Source: Ophiura sarsii
Taxonomy: Eukaryota; Echinodermata; Ophiuroidea; Amphilepidida; Ophiuridae
Length of the DNA: 64,000 nt
Assembly (NCBI GenBank): GCA_035610835.1
Contig: CM069452.1
Coordinates: 27,392,143-27,456,142 of the forward strand
Direction of reading: 5' to 3'
Shown here: positions 1 to 11,767 of the stretch, piece after piece
How the letters are laid out: every line of letters begins with the position of its first letter
How positions within the stretch are numbered: position 1 is the first letter of the stretch
Made by a program: the position numbers and the translations under genes
The notes under the pieces: model-generated
Told to the model about the DNA's origin: nothing
Database searches by the model: none
The model's input: only the letters and a program-made list of their open reading frames with translations

Positions 1-12
1 AAGATTTAATGC

Positions 13-285
13 CATGACCATATTCAAACTTGTATAGTCAACAAGGCGGCTATCGATCAACTGTATCGAATTCTTGTTGCATATTAAAACCAGGGATGTG
101 CCAAAACACATGATAAATCGGTGGGATTGATCATTGCGTGTGTGACCTCCGTGTGTAACAATTATATATAACGGAAAATATAAAGTGACATTTTACCAGC
201 ACACCTATCACGTTTTAATACATATACTCGCAGCAACCTGCCTTGAATATAACACTCAGTAGAAGCCTTCATTTGGAGCGTTTAA
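13..285 (+). repeat. Dispersed repeat, copy 1 of 3
   Basis: This block aligns by eye with 2205-2517 and, over a shorter stretch, with 6651-6785. Shared landmarks are GGCTATCGATCAA followed by TGTATCGAATTCTT, then GTGTGTGACCT, CACGTTTTAAT and AGTAGAAGCCTT. No coding capacity is evident. The family is unknown; no terminal repeats were seen. Confidence 0.7.
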
Positions 286-326
286 ATTCATATTCCCTAT
301 TCAATATTCTGCAGTTTAGTGATAAA

Positions 327-795
327 TGTATTCAGATGTGACGAATGTATTAAGAATGTATTAAGAATGTATTTAGAATGTATTCAGAATGTATTCAGAA
401 TGAAATGCATTCAGAATGTATTCAGAATTAATGCATTCAGAATGTATTCAGAATGGAATGCATTCAGAATGTATTCAGAATGAAATGCATTCAGAATGTA
501 TTCAGAATGGAATGCATTCAGAGTGTATTCAGAATGGAATGCATTCAGAATGTATTCAGAATGAAATGCATTCAGAATGTATTCAGAATGAAATGCATTC
601 AGAATGTATTCAGAATGGAATGCAGAATGTTCAGAATGTATTCAGAATGTATTCAGAATGTATTCAAAATGTATTCAGAATGTATTTCGATTTTATTTAG
701 AATGTATTCAGATTTTATTCAGAATGTATTCAGATTTTATTCAGAATGTATTCAGATTTTATTCAGAATGTATTCAGAAGTGACGAATGTATTCA
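327..795 (+). repeat. Minisatellite of 11-bp and 27-bp units
   Basis: The array is built from the 11-mer ATTCAGAATGT. In 400-620 this is organised into a higher-order unit of about 27 bp (two 11-mer-like modules plus GGAATGC or GAAATGC). From about 690 it changes to 22-bp units mixing ATTCAGATTTT with ATTCAGAATGT. The array starts and ends with a similar non-canonical module containing GTGACGAATGTATT. Apparent open reading frames here (repeating MHSECIQN-type peptides) follow from a unit length divisible by three and are not credible genes. Confidence 0.93.
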
Positions 796-854
796 GAAGA
801 CAAATATAATGCTATGCATCAATAATTCCAATTAGATTAACATATGATATGAAA

Positions 855-1432
855 CTGTTTTAAATAATATATAGACTCGGACAAACTGGCGTGAATTAAA
901 TTAACAAAGACCTTAAAAATAAACTGTCTCAAACATGGTCCCTCTCACATTTGCGGCGATAGGATAATCCACTAGACCAAAGAGACTGTGATATGGATAC
1001 CAGACGAATGAACACGTATGTATATAGACAAAGCCTTTGTTGAGAGCCTCTAGCAGCCAAAATACATGAGTAAATATTACAATTTATAATGGCCTATAAG
1101 CATGATTCTAGCCGAATCTATGACAAGCGAAACTCAATTAAATACATGCGAGGATAAAGCAAATGATACTAGCCGAGTAAGTGAAATGAATAAATAATAT
1201 ATACACTCGGACAAACTGGCGTGAACTCAGAAATACAATGTCTCGAACCCGGTCCCTATTGCATTCGCGGCATTCGCCACAGGGACTGTGTTTATATGGA
1301 TACCAGACGAATGAGCACTTATGTATTCAAAGCCTTTGTTGAGAGCCTCTAGCAACCGAAATACATAAGATAATATTAACAATTCGGCCTATACGCATGA
1401 TTCTTGCAGAATCTATGACAAGCGAAACTATT
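855..1432 (+). repeat. Two-copy direct repeat, period about 330 bp
   Basis: 855-1135 and 1187-1432 are diverged copies of one unit. Both contain CTCGGACAAACTGGCGTGAA near the left and GCCTTTGTTGAGAGCCTCTA near the middle, and both end with ATCTATGACAAGCGAAACT. The divergence and small indels suggest an old tandem duplication. No protein signal was seen. Confidence 0.85.
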
Positions 1433-2204
1433 TTAGTTATATATAATCCAATATATCGGGGATTTCCATACGTTATTCGTCCAACCGAAATACAATCTAG
1501 AGGTCGACTTTCTTTGATTTAGGCCCTCAAAATATGTTTTCTTCACAAATTTAAACGGCGTTCTTAAATCACCAACAATATCATTATTTCACGTCCGTAA
1601 ATAGATTCATCTGACACAAGTCGGCGTATTATATGAAATACTCTGTAATTTGATATGGGGATATGGATATTCTAAATGATTTTATATTAAGTCTTCACAT
1701 TTGTTTTGAAAAGGTCAGAGTATTCATACTTGAAGTATATTCAATTTAACATGCGAACAAGGTCTGTATCGATGCATACTGTATGTATTTACCTTTCTCT
1801 TCAAATTCACCAGCCGTGCGTATCATGTACCGTTTGTTTACTTAGCTTATTAATGATATCACGGGTAGCGGCCGTTTAGCGGCTTAAATATTCTATATGT
1901 TGAAAGTCGAAACATTAAACTCATCTTTAAAAATGGGGATATTGCGACGGTAATCGGATGACTTTTTCCCTTATATGCGTTGTGTTATTAGCACTTATGA
2001 AAGTGACTTCCTAACCCATGTAATAATGAGTTTAGAACCATTGTTTTTAATCTTATCTACTTGTAGCATATTATTCTTGAACAAGTACTTAAAAAATGGT
2101 GATACGAGTATTGGACATTCTTGTTATAAGGTCACAATTAGGTGAGAGGAACAAACCTTCAGTATAAATCTTTGATTTATTACTGTTTAATAAATATACG
2201 GTTA
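1433..2204. other. Unannotated AT-rich sequence
   Basis: I see no coding exon, RNA gene or clear inverted repeat in this stretch. It is single-copy within the window as far as I can compare by eye. Confidence 0.5.
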
Positions 2205-2517
2205 CCATGACCAAGTCTTAGCTTGACGTCTGAGCAAATATACAAAGGCTGTATTTCGTTGTATAGTAACCCAGAAGGCTATCGATCAATTGTATCGAAT
2301 TCTTATTGCGTATTAAGAACCAGTGATGTGTCATGTCTTGTCATGATCAATTGTGGGGATGGATCATCACGTGTGTGACCTACTGCTTGCAGCAATTATG
2401 CGGACAGTTATATGAAGCGAATATTATAGTGCCACCTTGTCAAAATACCCGTCACGTTTTAATCCATAAATTCAGCAGCAAGTTCTTAAAATATATAAAC
2501 TTTGTAGAAGCCTTTCT
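2205..2517 (+). repeat. Dispersed repeat, copy 2 of 3
   Basis: This is the longest copy of the family also present at 13-285 and 6651-6785. A 62-codon open frame inside it is not shared by copy 1, so it is treated as chance. Confidence 0.7.
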
Positions 2518-3099
2518 CTGACGTTTCTTTTGATGGGTCACAATAAATGTATGCACTTATATTCTTTATAATCCTCTTCTGTCTAGTATACAGTCTCGGG
2601 GGTGATGAGGCAAAACTTATATATGGAATCTGATAAGCAAGAGGTGAACCACCTAGTAAATCTGTAACACTAATACACAGTTATATAAGTAAACCATCTA
2701 AGATGATTTACATCCTAACAGACTCAAGGGGAACTGAAAAGGTCAATATCGAGTACGTGGCAAATTCAAAAGTATGACTGAACTACTACTGTACATGACT
2801 CAGTAGGTATGGTCTTATAAGGGATTTAAATTATTTTATTTTTCTAGCTTATTCATTTACGTGTTTTCTTTATTTGTCTTATTCTATATCTTTGTAAAAT
2901 ATTTGTTTGCCAAATAGTATCCATAATTCCTTAACCGCATTTAACATTCAAGCTGGGTTTTTCCCGGACCCAAATCGTATCTCTTGATAATTATGTATTG
3001 ATTGAATGATTCATTTAACTTCACCTGTTTAAATAAAAAAGAAAACAATAACCTCCAAAAATTGATTTCCGTATACTGGGTTCAGGATAAAAACTTATA
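2518..3099. other. Unannotated AT-rich sequence
   Basis: Nothing recognisable: no splice-compatible coding stretch with family motifs and no strong repeat within the window. Confidence 0.5.
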
Positions 3100-3930
3100 C
3101 AGGTGAGTCAAAAAGAAGTTGTACGGGAATGAATATTTTTTCCCAAAAAGACAAAACAAATTTGACAAACCAATGAGGTACGTATTCAAAGAGCAAATTC
3201 TTCCGCTCATATGAAAAAAGAATCACTGAAATTGATCCTTGCTATTAAGAGTTATGCCCAATTTTATAAATGAACCCATTTTAGTAGCTGTCCACGAAAT
3301 GATTAATCCTTTGAAATTATCCGTTTATGTGAGGAGCAAAGAGTACAGATTTATTAAAATTCCAATGGTCATGATGGTGTTTATACCAGAGATACTCAGA
3401 AAGTAAAGCACGTATATAAAGAACATATCGTTTCACTCATCTTTAAAAAAAACAATCACTGGAATTTCCCCTTGCTATCAAAAGTTATGGCTGTTTTATT
3501 AACAGACCCCGTTTTGGTAACTGTCCGGGGAGGGCTAACTGCTTTGAAATGATCCGTTTAACTGAGAATCTTGCAAATAGTACAGATTCATTCAAATTCA
3601 AATTCAAAGAAAATTTGATACAAAGAGTTTTGACTTTTTCTTGAAAAACCCAATTGTTGAGCTGTCAACGGAGATCTTAGTAAATAGAAACATTTACTTT
3701 TTGTATTTTCATTTCAGAGCGAAATTGATTTACACCCGGATTGATGGATATTATTCCTCATAATATGAAACAAACAAAAAATGATAAAAAGGGAAAATTT
3801 TAGAGTTGAGTCAGTTTTAAGCGACATATAATGGAGTTATACATAACACTCTATTGTGTGTTTGAAACTCCCTGGTTTAAATCTCATATTAATCCCTCTT
3901 TGTGAATATCTGCTCTTTACTCCTGACTTA
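3100..3930. mobile_element. Decayed MITE of the CAGG(G)TGAGTCAAAAAG family
   Basis: The left end reads TACAGGTGAGTCAAAAAGAA, nearly the same as the ends of the elements at 28427-29067 and 46291-46928. Internal matches include AATCACTGAAATTGATC and TTTGAAACTCCC. A block near 3180-3320 is repeated in diverged form at 3418-3545, so this copy has an internal duplication. The right terminal repeat is missing or too diverged to place, so the right boundary is approximate. Non-autonomous: no transposase frame. Confidence 0.72.
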
Positions 3931-4423
3931 CATAGGCCTAGTTGCAGCTTAGTTTGCAACTTGATAAAAAATAAGTGCCAATAGATATTCATTCTCATCA
4001 TCTGGAATGGATAGCGTGTGTCGTTTATTTAGTTATGGTACAACGTGCTCTTAAAGGATAACTGTGCGGAAATATCATGTAAGTTAAAATATGATATATT
4101 TGTACATGAAACATCTCTTAGAATACGATGTCACTATAATGCATCATGTTGCATTATAACGTCTGTTTGATGTAACAGTGGGATTTGCCTTAAAACATAC
4201 TGATAGGTATATATCAATTTTCAGAAAAAGAGGTATCCAAATGAACATCTTTATTTTGTGTTGTAATAGTTCAATCACAATGTCAATCATAATGAATCAA
4301 TACATCAAACCAAACACACGGGACAATGATATGCCATCGACCCAATCCACCATCTTTATTTCGGCAACAGCCCAGCAAGAACAAAACAATTCAATTAGCA
4401 CTATTTCCAACTATTATTCCAAA
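3931..4423. other. Unannotated sequence
   Basis: No supported feature. A 91-codon open frame begins at 4178, but it is compositionally like its surroundings and runs into the tandem repeats that follow, so I do not call it a gene. Confidence 0.5.
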
Positions 4424-4862
4424 CACCGGTCATATACATCAGGAACACTGTAGGTGACATATATGCCATTATAAATACAACTTAAAGTTTATATGTAACA
4501 TATCATTTGCAATATTTTATCAAAACACCGCTCATCAAAAACACCGGTCATATGCACCACCAGGAATCACTCAGGGTGACATTTTATGCCATCATAAATA
4601 CAGCCTGAATTTGTATGTAACATAATATTTATTGCGATCTTATATCAAAACCGATCATATTCACCAGGAAACACTCAAGGTGACATTTTTATGCCATTAT
4701 AAATACAACTAGAGGTTTATATGCAGCATAATTATCATTTGCGATATTTTATCAAAGCACCGCTCATCAAAATCAAACCGTTCATATGCACCAGGAATCA
4801 CTCAGAGTGACATTGGTATCAAAAACACTGGTAATTAAACATCAATAATCTCTCAGGGTAAC
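4424..4862 (+). repeat. Four-unit tandem repeat, about 110-130 bp per unit
   Basis: Four diverged units start near 4424, 4538, 4649 and 4778. Each carries a CACCGGTCATAT-like start, then CAGGAA(T)CACTCAGGGTGACAT, ATGCCATTATAAATACA and TTTGCGATATTTTATCAAA. The last unit is internally deleted. No function is evident. Confidence 0.85.
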
Positions 4863-4904
4863 ATATTACATACAAATCTGAGTTTAACTTTGAGAGCTAT
4901 CACA

Positions 4905-4952
4905 ACCGCCGAGATCTACTACCGGCTAACCGCCGAGATCTACTAACGGCTA
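4905..4952 (+). repeat. 24-bp tandem duplication
   Basis: Two adjacent copies of a 24-mer beginning ACCGCCGAGATCTACTA differ at one position. It is more GC-rich than its flanks. Confidence 0.9.
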
Positions 4953-5729
4953 AGTTATGAAAATAAAGGGGCGGGAGGGCTGAGCCTCGAAATGATTTCC
5001 GCTGATGCCGAAAAGACGATAGATAGAATCATGAAGAACACATCAAAATCGCATGCGCGAAAAAAAACAGGGTCCATTAGTTGTTTTAAATAGGCTTAAC
5101 TCGCCAGTACGGCTTCGTTAATCCCCATTATACATGTATAGCATTGTGTGTAAAGATTACTTTTCGAAAGGCATGTTGCGTCAAAAAATGTATTGTGTGA
5201 TTGGCCGACGATAAGCAGATTATTCTCTTATGAACCGGGACGTGGTGCTCTAGAAAAAAATCGTGAATTAAGTCAATTTTCTCCAACACCTGCCTCACAC
5301 GGGGCTGTCTTATAACGCTGTAAGGCATCAATACCAAATAGGTTTATAATTGGGACTCTTGCGTAATCTACTCAAGATTACGTGGCCCACCTGGCGCAAC
5401 GTAATAACGCACCTAGTTTGCTACTGAGTCTCTATTCAAACTCAAGTGCATTTGGCAAGATCCCGCAATTAGTGGTTTATTCAGCATAAATAATAAGGTC
5501 GAATCGACAAAGGTTTTATATTGTATTAGCATTACGGCGAAAACATAATAATGTAGTTTAGAGTTCTTCCATAAGTCAACCAAAACATATTATGTCAGTT
5601 TGAATTGCTTTATACTGTAATGCCCTTCCAACTATGACATTATAATGTTCAAACTAACATTTTTTTATTTTTGCATTTAAATGACACAATTTGACTGTAC
5701 ATCATATTTGTATGTTCCCTTTAAACTCA
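4953..5729. other. Unannotated sequence
   Basis: No coding exon, RNA gene or strong repeat identified. A short GC-richer patch containing CACCTGGCGCAACG lies near 5388 and is unexplained. Confidence 0.45.
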
Positions 5730-6080
5730 ATTGTCATTTGGGATATGTTTATCTGTATTGCAGTACCGTACTTGCTGTAAATATGTAGGTCAACATATGG
5801 TAGGCAGTACCACTTGAGAAACCTGTGTCTGTACACCAACATATCTTACCTTTTGTTTAATGAGCATTCCTTGCTACGGGGCGATTTAAGTAATTTACTT
5901 CGTAAAGTGAAGCTGCATTCACAGCTTAAAGGTTGGCATTGTTTTAAAGAATTCAAAACATACCATGCGAAGAGTAGTGCTAGAACAACAGCGAATGTGA
6001 CAGTTTATACTGTGGGGATGTTCCCATTTGGGTACAGCCGTCAACCTTTGGTTACGTTTATGATACTAACGCTCACAAGT
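5730..6080 (+). repeat. Dispersed repeat related to 10578-10930
   Basis: The start shares TTTGGGATATG, then ATCTGT, and the run TAAATATGTAGGTCAA with 10578-10660. Later similarity is weaker (a CTTCGTAA module and a TAGTGC module). A 93-codon open frame lies within but matches nothing I recognise. Confidence 0.55.
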
Positions 6081-6650
6081 GCACTAGCCTATTAGTATTA
6101 CTCCGAGGGCTGCCTTTATTTCAATATTGAGATATAATATGTTGAACCGGATCTGACATTAACATCAATTGATAAATGTCTGCTTTAATATTTTGTGTTC
6201 TCTGTTTTCACTAGCCTTACATAATATGTATCGTCTTTTAAAATACTAAGTTTGTGAACCCTAACCCACATGAAAGGTTCATAGCAAACTATTAGGATGA
6301 AACAGTAAAGCAAATAATGTCGAAATGGTTTTCTAACGTAAGACTGAGAACGAGCGAATTATTACGAGATCACGTTTGGTGGTGTTCCGTAGGTCAAGTT
6401 TAATGTCAGCAATTATCTGTGTAATGATAGTGTTTTGCTAGATAGATTTTAATAGAGGATTACCGTTTCGAAGATATTTTAGAATAACTCTCTTAGAAAA
6501 ATAGAATTAAACAAATTTGCAGGTATGCGTATACAGAACTTGATTACAGATTAACAACCAAATGTAATACAATGAGTTATATATTGAGTATCGCTATTCG
6601 TTTATAACGAGAGTAATTACCCTTCAATATTAAACCTTGACGTTTCACTC
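6081..6650. other. Unannotated AT-rich sequence
   Basis: No supported feature. Confidence 0.5.
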
Positions 6651-6785
6651 GCAGTTTTATATTAAAGTATATGGTTACTATCAACAAGTCCAGGCTTGAC
6701 ATGCAGGCAAATATACTAAGGCTATCTTTCGTTGTTGAATAACCCGAAAGCTATCGATCAATTGTATCGAAATGTTTTGCATAAC
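6651..6785 (+). repeat. Dispersed repeat, copy 3 of 3 (partial)
   Basis: It shares TATCGATCAATTGTATCGAA and the upstream block containing AGGCTTGACATG with copies at 13-285 and 2205-2517, then loses similarity just before the hAT-like element that starts at 6829. Confidence 0.65.
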
Positions 6786-6828
6786 CTATAGACCCAAAGG
6801 CGTGTGTTTGGGGAATAAAACTGTAATT

Positions 6829-7630
6829 CAGGGTTGGGCAACCTTTTTGAATGAATGGGCCAGATATAAGGAGTGAACAAATGACTGGGCCGCACCTAAA
6901 CCAAATTGTCTAGCAATGACCTGCTGTTGATTTCAAACCTTTGATTCCAAAGACTTTCAAGCAATAGGTGTGTGTGCTTAGAATCTATCTTCCCAAAAAC
7001 GTAATCTCAATACAGGGTGAGTCAAAATAGTCAGGTCCCGTTTTAAAAAAATCAAGAAAAATACTTCTTGTACAAAATTGGTAATGGTTTTCATTGTTTA
7101 TGAGAGAAGATATACTTCTTCATACCTGGTGATGTTTTCACGACAATATCATATTCCACGCCAGATTTACAACATATTTACGAAAAGACGCGTAATCCAA
7201 AGTGTTCCAAGTTTGGTGTTGGATGTTATTACTACTGTAATATATTAGTTATTCATACACACAACACACTGTATAACTGTTGCAATTTATACCAAAATAT
7301 CATGTTTTTTTGTTGAATCTCTGATAAATTAAACGATATTGCATGCAAAGTATTTAAATATATTATAATATAAATCAGTATTGCACAAATATATTCATAA
7401 AAATGGACTATGCACTTTGCCTGGTAAGTTGCCAAAGCACAAACTGTTTAAAGATATAAGATCTGTTTTTCTCTCAGACTTCTCTCATGATCAGTTCGAT
7501 TAAAATTCTAAGCAACTATATAGCTCGTTTTTTTGTGATGATGTAAAATAGATTGATTTTTTTCTCTCGTTTTCTTGAGACATCTCGCGGGCCACAAAAA
7601 CCCCACTGGGCCGTAGGTTGCCCACCCCTA
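6829..7630. mobile_element. hAT-like non-autonomous element
   Basis: The left end CAGGGTTGGGCAACC and the right end GGTTGCCCACCCCT are inverted, and the sub-terminal GGGCC of the left arm is matched by GGGCCGTAGG on the right. CAGGGGTGGGCAACC-type ends are typical of hAT elements. I find no convincing 8-bp target duplication (CTGTAATT versus AACTATAT), so a boundary may be eroded. Another transposon end begins at 7013, suggesting a nested insertion. No transposase frame was found. Confidence 0.75.
7013..7110. mobile_element. End of a TA-type MITE nested in the hAT-like element
   Basis: After TA the sequence CAGGGTGAGTCAAAATAGTC, followed by AGGTCCCGTTTT and ATACTTCTTG, matches the reverse complement of the right end of the MITE at 35436-35727. 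The opposite end is not identifiable here, so only this end is annotated. Confidence 0.6.
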
Positions 7631-8283
7631 AACTATATGGAGAGAAACACGGCCACGGTCAAACTACCCAATCTACCTGATCGCGCCACCGAGTCAGCTT
7701 CGAAAATATAGAAGATTTTCTTCAGCATATGTTATAATGGAAGTTCGGGCATGGTTCGTGTAAAGACCCACCATGGACTATGAACTGAGGTTTCGAATGT
7801 ATGCCTTTTTATGAGGGATATGGAAATGTTCATAAGGTCTTATTAAAAAAGGTCTCCGTATTCTCAGAGACCTCATTTTTCCTAAGATTTTTTTTCTTTT
7901 TTCTTGATTATTTACATTGCTGATATACATTTCGTATACGACTATTTTTTTCATTAGATACTACTGAATAAATGCAAATCAATTATATTCCCGAAATTGT
8001 ATGTTGAAACAATGAACAAGGTTTATTCCAAATAACTCATTATTACGATTCAAATTAGACATTGGATAAAGACGATTGCATGTTTCGTCATCTATGAATA
8101 AATAAATGCATCTTTTGAGAATCGACTGACAAGTTCCCTAAAAATAGCTCGTGATAAGCCGAGACTACGTCATACAAACTTCATCACAGGCATATATTTA
8201 TTGACTGTCATTTATATTGAGTACTAGTTCTTCCAAATCATAAAGAACTTCAAGACTTCTTTCAACATATCTTTCAGCAAATA
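7631..8283. other. Unannotated AT-rich sequence
   Basis: No coding or structural feature identified up to the TA immediately before the next element. Confidence 0.5.
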
Positions 8284-8972
8284 CAGGGTGACCCAGAAAA
8301 TGTTGAACCCAAAAATCACAAACTTAAAAAAAAGAATTAAAAATTAAAATAAATTAATATGGCATTTTGTTTTCAACGATTATGTTAACAATGTATTCAG
8401 CTTTCTGGAGAACTTTAGATCATGTAAATTGGCCTTACCAAACTAAAGATACACTTGATTGTGTGACAGGGGGTGTTTTCGCCCTTTTGTAAAAGTGAAA
8501 AAATTGTAACTTGGTTCAGATATGAAACTTAATTCTGTTCTAAGTACGGTGAGTTAAGTAATCTTTTCTTTTGATCTGTAGCCTATTTATCAAATTAACA
8601 TTTTCAAATGAAGTCAAGGGGACTTCAGTTTTTGTTTTCAAAGTCTCTTATATAATAATGATATTGATTTACATAATAAATGAATATTGATGAGATACTG
8701 TGCAGAAATGGTTTCAAACAGGCACTTGTTCTGCTCATGTAGCATGAAACCATTTTTTTGCACTTCACTTACACTACAAAACAACACTTCTTACAAAATT
8801 ACACGTATTTTAAGTTTCGTGTGGCCTATTTTTATGATCTAAAATGTTTCAGAAAGTTAAATGTATGGTGCACATAGCTGGTGAACGAGTTATGCAATAT
8901 TTTGTTATTTTAATGGTAAACAAAATATTGAATTTTTTGATTTTTGGGTTCAACATTTTCTGGGTCACCCTG
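8284..8972. mobile_element. TA-flanked inverted-repeat element (CAGGGTGACCCAGAAAA ends)
   Basis: A 689-bp element is bounded by terminal inverted repeats of about 34 bp that look identical: left CAGGGTGACCCAGAAAATGT, right the exact complement ending TTTTCTGGGTCACCCTG. TA dinucleotides at 8282-8283 and 8973-8974 look like a TA target duplication, as in Tc1/mariner elements. There is no transposase frame, so it is non-autonomous. A rearranged relative lies at 19300-19770. Confidence 0.9.
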
Positions 8973-9993
8973 TACCTAATGGATCACACGATTACTGTCA
9001 AATCTAACTAGCCGATTTTGATCTGTCAGCAATTATACGCTACCATTATAAGTGTACGTAAATTGTTGGACTAGTCATTCCGTTTTATTTAGTACTTAAA
9101 TACACCGCGTGTTTAATTATTAAGCATTTGTAACATTTGTTCTCAGTAGAGATTGAAATATGGTTGTTCAAATATATATAAATAATGTTAACGTCCCAAT
9201 TTGTTCATCATCCTGTCCAGATCCATGCCATATAACTCACCATTGCATATTAAAAGGAAAATTGCACCTGGTATAACATTAGGTATTTATTAGGCACTTG
9301 TCACATTCGGTATTGGTTTAAGTGTCAACTCACATAAATAAACGTTATGTATAGCACTGTCATTGATTTTGAATATACACGTCTGACATGTTTGTGGCGC
9401 TTTTGCTAAAATAGCGCCCGTTTTTTCTGACTCAACCTGTATGATTTGTATAGCTGATAAGTTTACTTATTTTAGAATTTCTCGCTAAACCGGTAATGCA
9501 TGTACGTCAGACATTCCTTATCTCAGGTGTATCTACATGTTTATATCGGCTGTCATTGTTATCACTTATTTAATCATAAAATATCTACACATCCGACCAG
9601 TAGGTTTTTACCATCAGCTCTTTAACAATATCCGCATTGTGCATTGCGTATGAAATTGAAGTTTTAAACATGTACAGGGTGTACCAAAAGAACAAACACA
9701 TGTTTTAAATGTTATAAAAAAAGTAGATTTAATACAAATTAAATGGTATAGCTTAGACTTAAGACATGTATTCAATCAAGAGCATGACAGTATTGTAACA
9801 TTTGAACTAAAAATGAGGCGGTTGATTTTAGAACACATAGGCCTACTACCTGGAAAAAATATAAGTATGAAATTATATTTTGCGTTCATACGTGAGGCGT
9901 GTTTGAGCCATTTGGAACACATTATACAGGTAAACCATAAGAAATTGTATATACGAGGATCGGTCAATAAGTAATGAAAGTGATCATGGTATG
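8973..9993. other. Unannotated sequence with two orphan transposon ends
   Basis: TGACTCAACCTGTA at about 9428-9441 and TACAGGGTGTACCAAAAG at about 9673-9690 resemble ends of TA-type elements, but I cannot pair either with a partner. The rest holds nothing I recognise. Confidence 0.4.
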
Positions 9994-10140
9994 GAATGCA
10001 TGATTGATTCTATTGAGAGATAATGTGATCAATACAAAGCATGAACCTTTGTCTTCCACAAGTGTATTGTTTGAAAGACAAAGGTTCATACTTTGTATTT
10101 GATCACACTATCCCTCAATAGAATCTCTCATGCATGAGAC
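9994..10140. repeat. Imperfect hairpin (about 60-bp arms)
   Basis: Left-arm landmarks GATTCTATTGAG, GTGATCAA and GAACCTTTGTCTT are mirrored on the right as AAGACAAAGGTTC, TTGATCACA and CTCAATAGAATC. The spacer is about 18 bp. A small foldback MITE is the likeliest explanation, but no target duplication was confirmed. Confidence 0.88.
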
Positions 10141-10369
10141 TGTAGAGTGGTGTGTAATTAAGATGGAAGGAAACGCTTGACTCTTTCGTCAGAGCGTAAT
10201 TACAAATAACTAGTTTACCTTATACGAACACCACCGATGCTCACACATATTAGGTAGAGGTATGAAATCACTAATTGATAAGTAGTATTTTCATCACGAA
10301 ATGGGTTGTGCTGTCTATTTATGTTCATCTGCACTCTTGTCATTTCATTTCAAATTGCAGCTGAATTTG

Positions 10370-10940
10370 TTGGATGGATGAGGAAATATTTTACTCTAGA
10401 ACTCAGAGTATCTATCTCACATCTCCATAAGTGGAGGACAATGGTCCCGGCATGGCAGTTTATAACGATTCACCGGCAATTCAACAAATTCCGCCAAGAC
10501 AGGCAAGCAAATTATCAATCACCAATCTTTACAGAGAAAATGTTTATATTGTTATCACTGTTCGCTTTTCTTCACTTTTAACTGTTGGTCTTTGGGATAT
10601 GATTATCTGTGTTGAAGTGCCATACCTGCTATAAATATGTAGGTCAATGGTACGCGCGCAGGACCACGTGAAAAAACATGTGGTCTGTATTACCAACGTG
10701 AGCATTCCCAGCCAATGTACGGAAATATCCAATATTTTCATTTGGCTTGTGTTTATAATTCACTCACTTCGTAAGATAAAGCTTTTGAGTAAACAATACT
10801 TTTACTCTAGTGCGTATAGTATCAATTTCGCGTCTCCATCTGTACGTGGGCACAATGCTCCAAACATAACGGCTTATAAACAGGGATTCGGCGGCGATTC
10901 AACAAATACATCTTCGGGGATGCACCTGTCGGTGTCAGTG
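10370..10940 (+). repeat. Diverged direct repeat, period about 413 bp
   Basis: Around 10380-10500 and 10795-10915 the same order of landmarks recurs: TTTTACTCTAG, then CATCTCCAT or GTCTCCATC, then a CACAATGCTCC or GACAATGGTCC module, then GGC(A/G)ATTCAACAAAT. The segment between (10578-10660) matches 5730-5810. Overlapping short open frames on both strands carry no family motif. Confidence 0.55.
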
Positions 10941-11767
10941 GTATTTCGTTGATTCAAGCAGGTACATTTTCAGTGACAAAAAAAACCCGATTGTGGTCCG
11001 TTTTGACTATTACATACATTTCTTCATAATGTAAAGTGACTTCATATGGGGGTTATCGTAAACAGTGAAACTTGAGATACGTGGGTTATCTACCGTGTCA
11101 ATAGTGTCACAAATATGATATCGTTCATTAGTATAAGTGCCTGCTAGGATTCCGTGTCATAACTTCTCGTATATGTTACGCTTTATTAAATGGATTATTC
11201 GGTGACAAATCAGGAAGTGCTGCTCTAGAAACACAAATATATCAATTTCATTTCATCAATATCTGTCCCGCTCTGGTGTGATTTGTATTCTCAAATACTT
11301 CGATACCACGTACATAGTCTAGAATGGTTATTCTTGTGAACCTACCCATAAAGCACTCGTGTTTGTTTCAATAGTATCAAGAGGGTCATCAGACGGTACA
11401 TAGTAAGAATGCGTTTAGTTTAATTTGGTTGGGTTTGATTATTGCTCAGATGCGTCCCCTTTCATGTTGGTGCTAATGGTAGGCCTACTAAGGATTCCAA
11501 CTAAATTGACTCATAATACACGATACAAAATAACATATATATCGATTGATTAACATAACGTTATAAATATATCAGGTAATGCATCGTCAAGGTAGTTCCC
11601 TCTTACGTTACCTTGTGATACAACTTGGAAATAATGTATACACACAAACGAGATCCATTAGCAAAAACGTCTGGTTTCCGTTATAGCATGCGTACTCGGA
11701 ACCGCCTAGACTTAACCTGAGCTTCTCGCAATTTCAATAAAATACATAACATATTTACATATTTCTG
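10941..11767. other. Unannotated sequence
   Basis: No supported feature. Confidence 0.5.

Noticed and set aside
416..809. Overlapping 94- and 118-codon repetitive open frames
   Set aside because: They are translations of the ATTCAGAATGT minisatellite, whose 27-bp unit keeps frames open.
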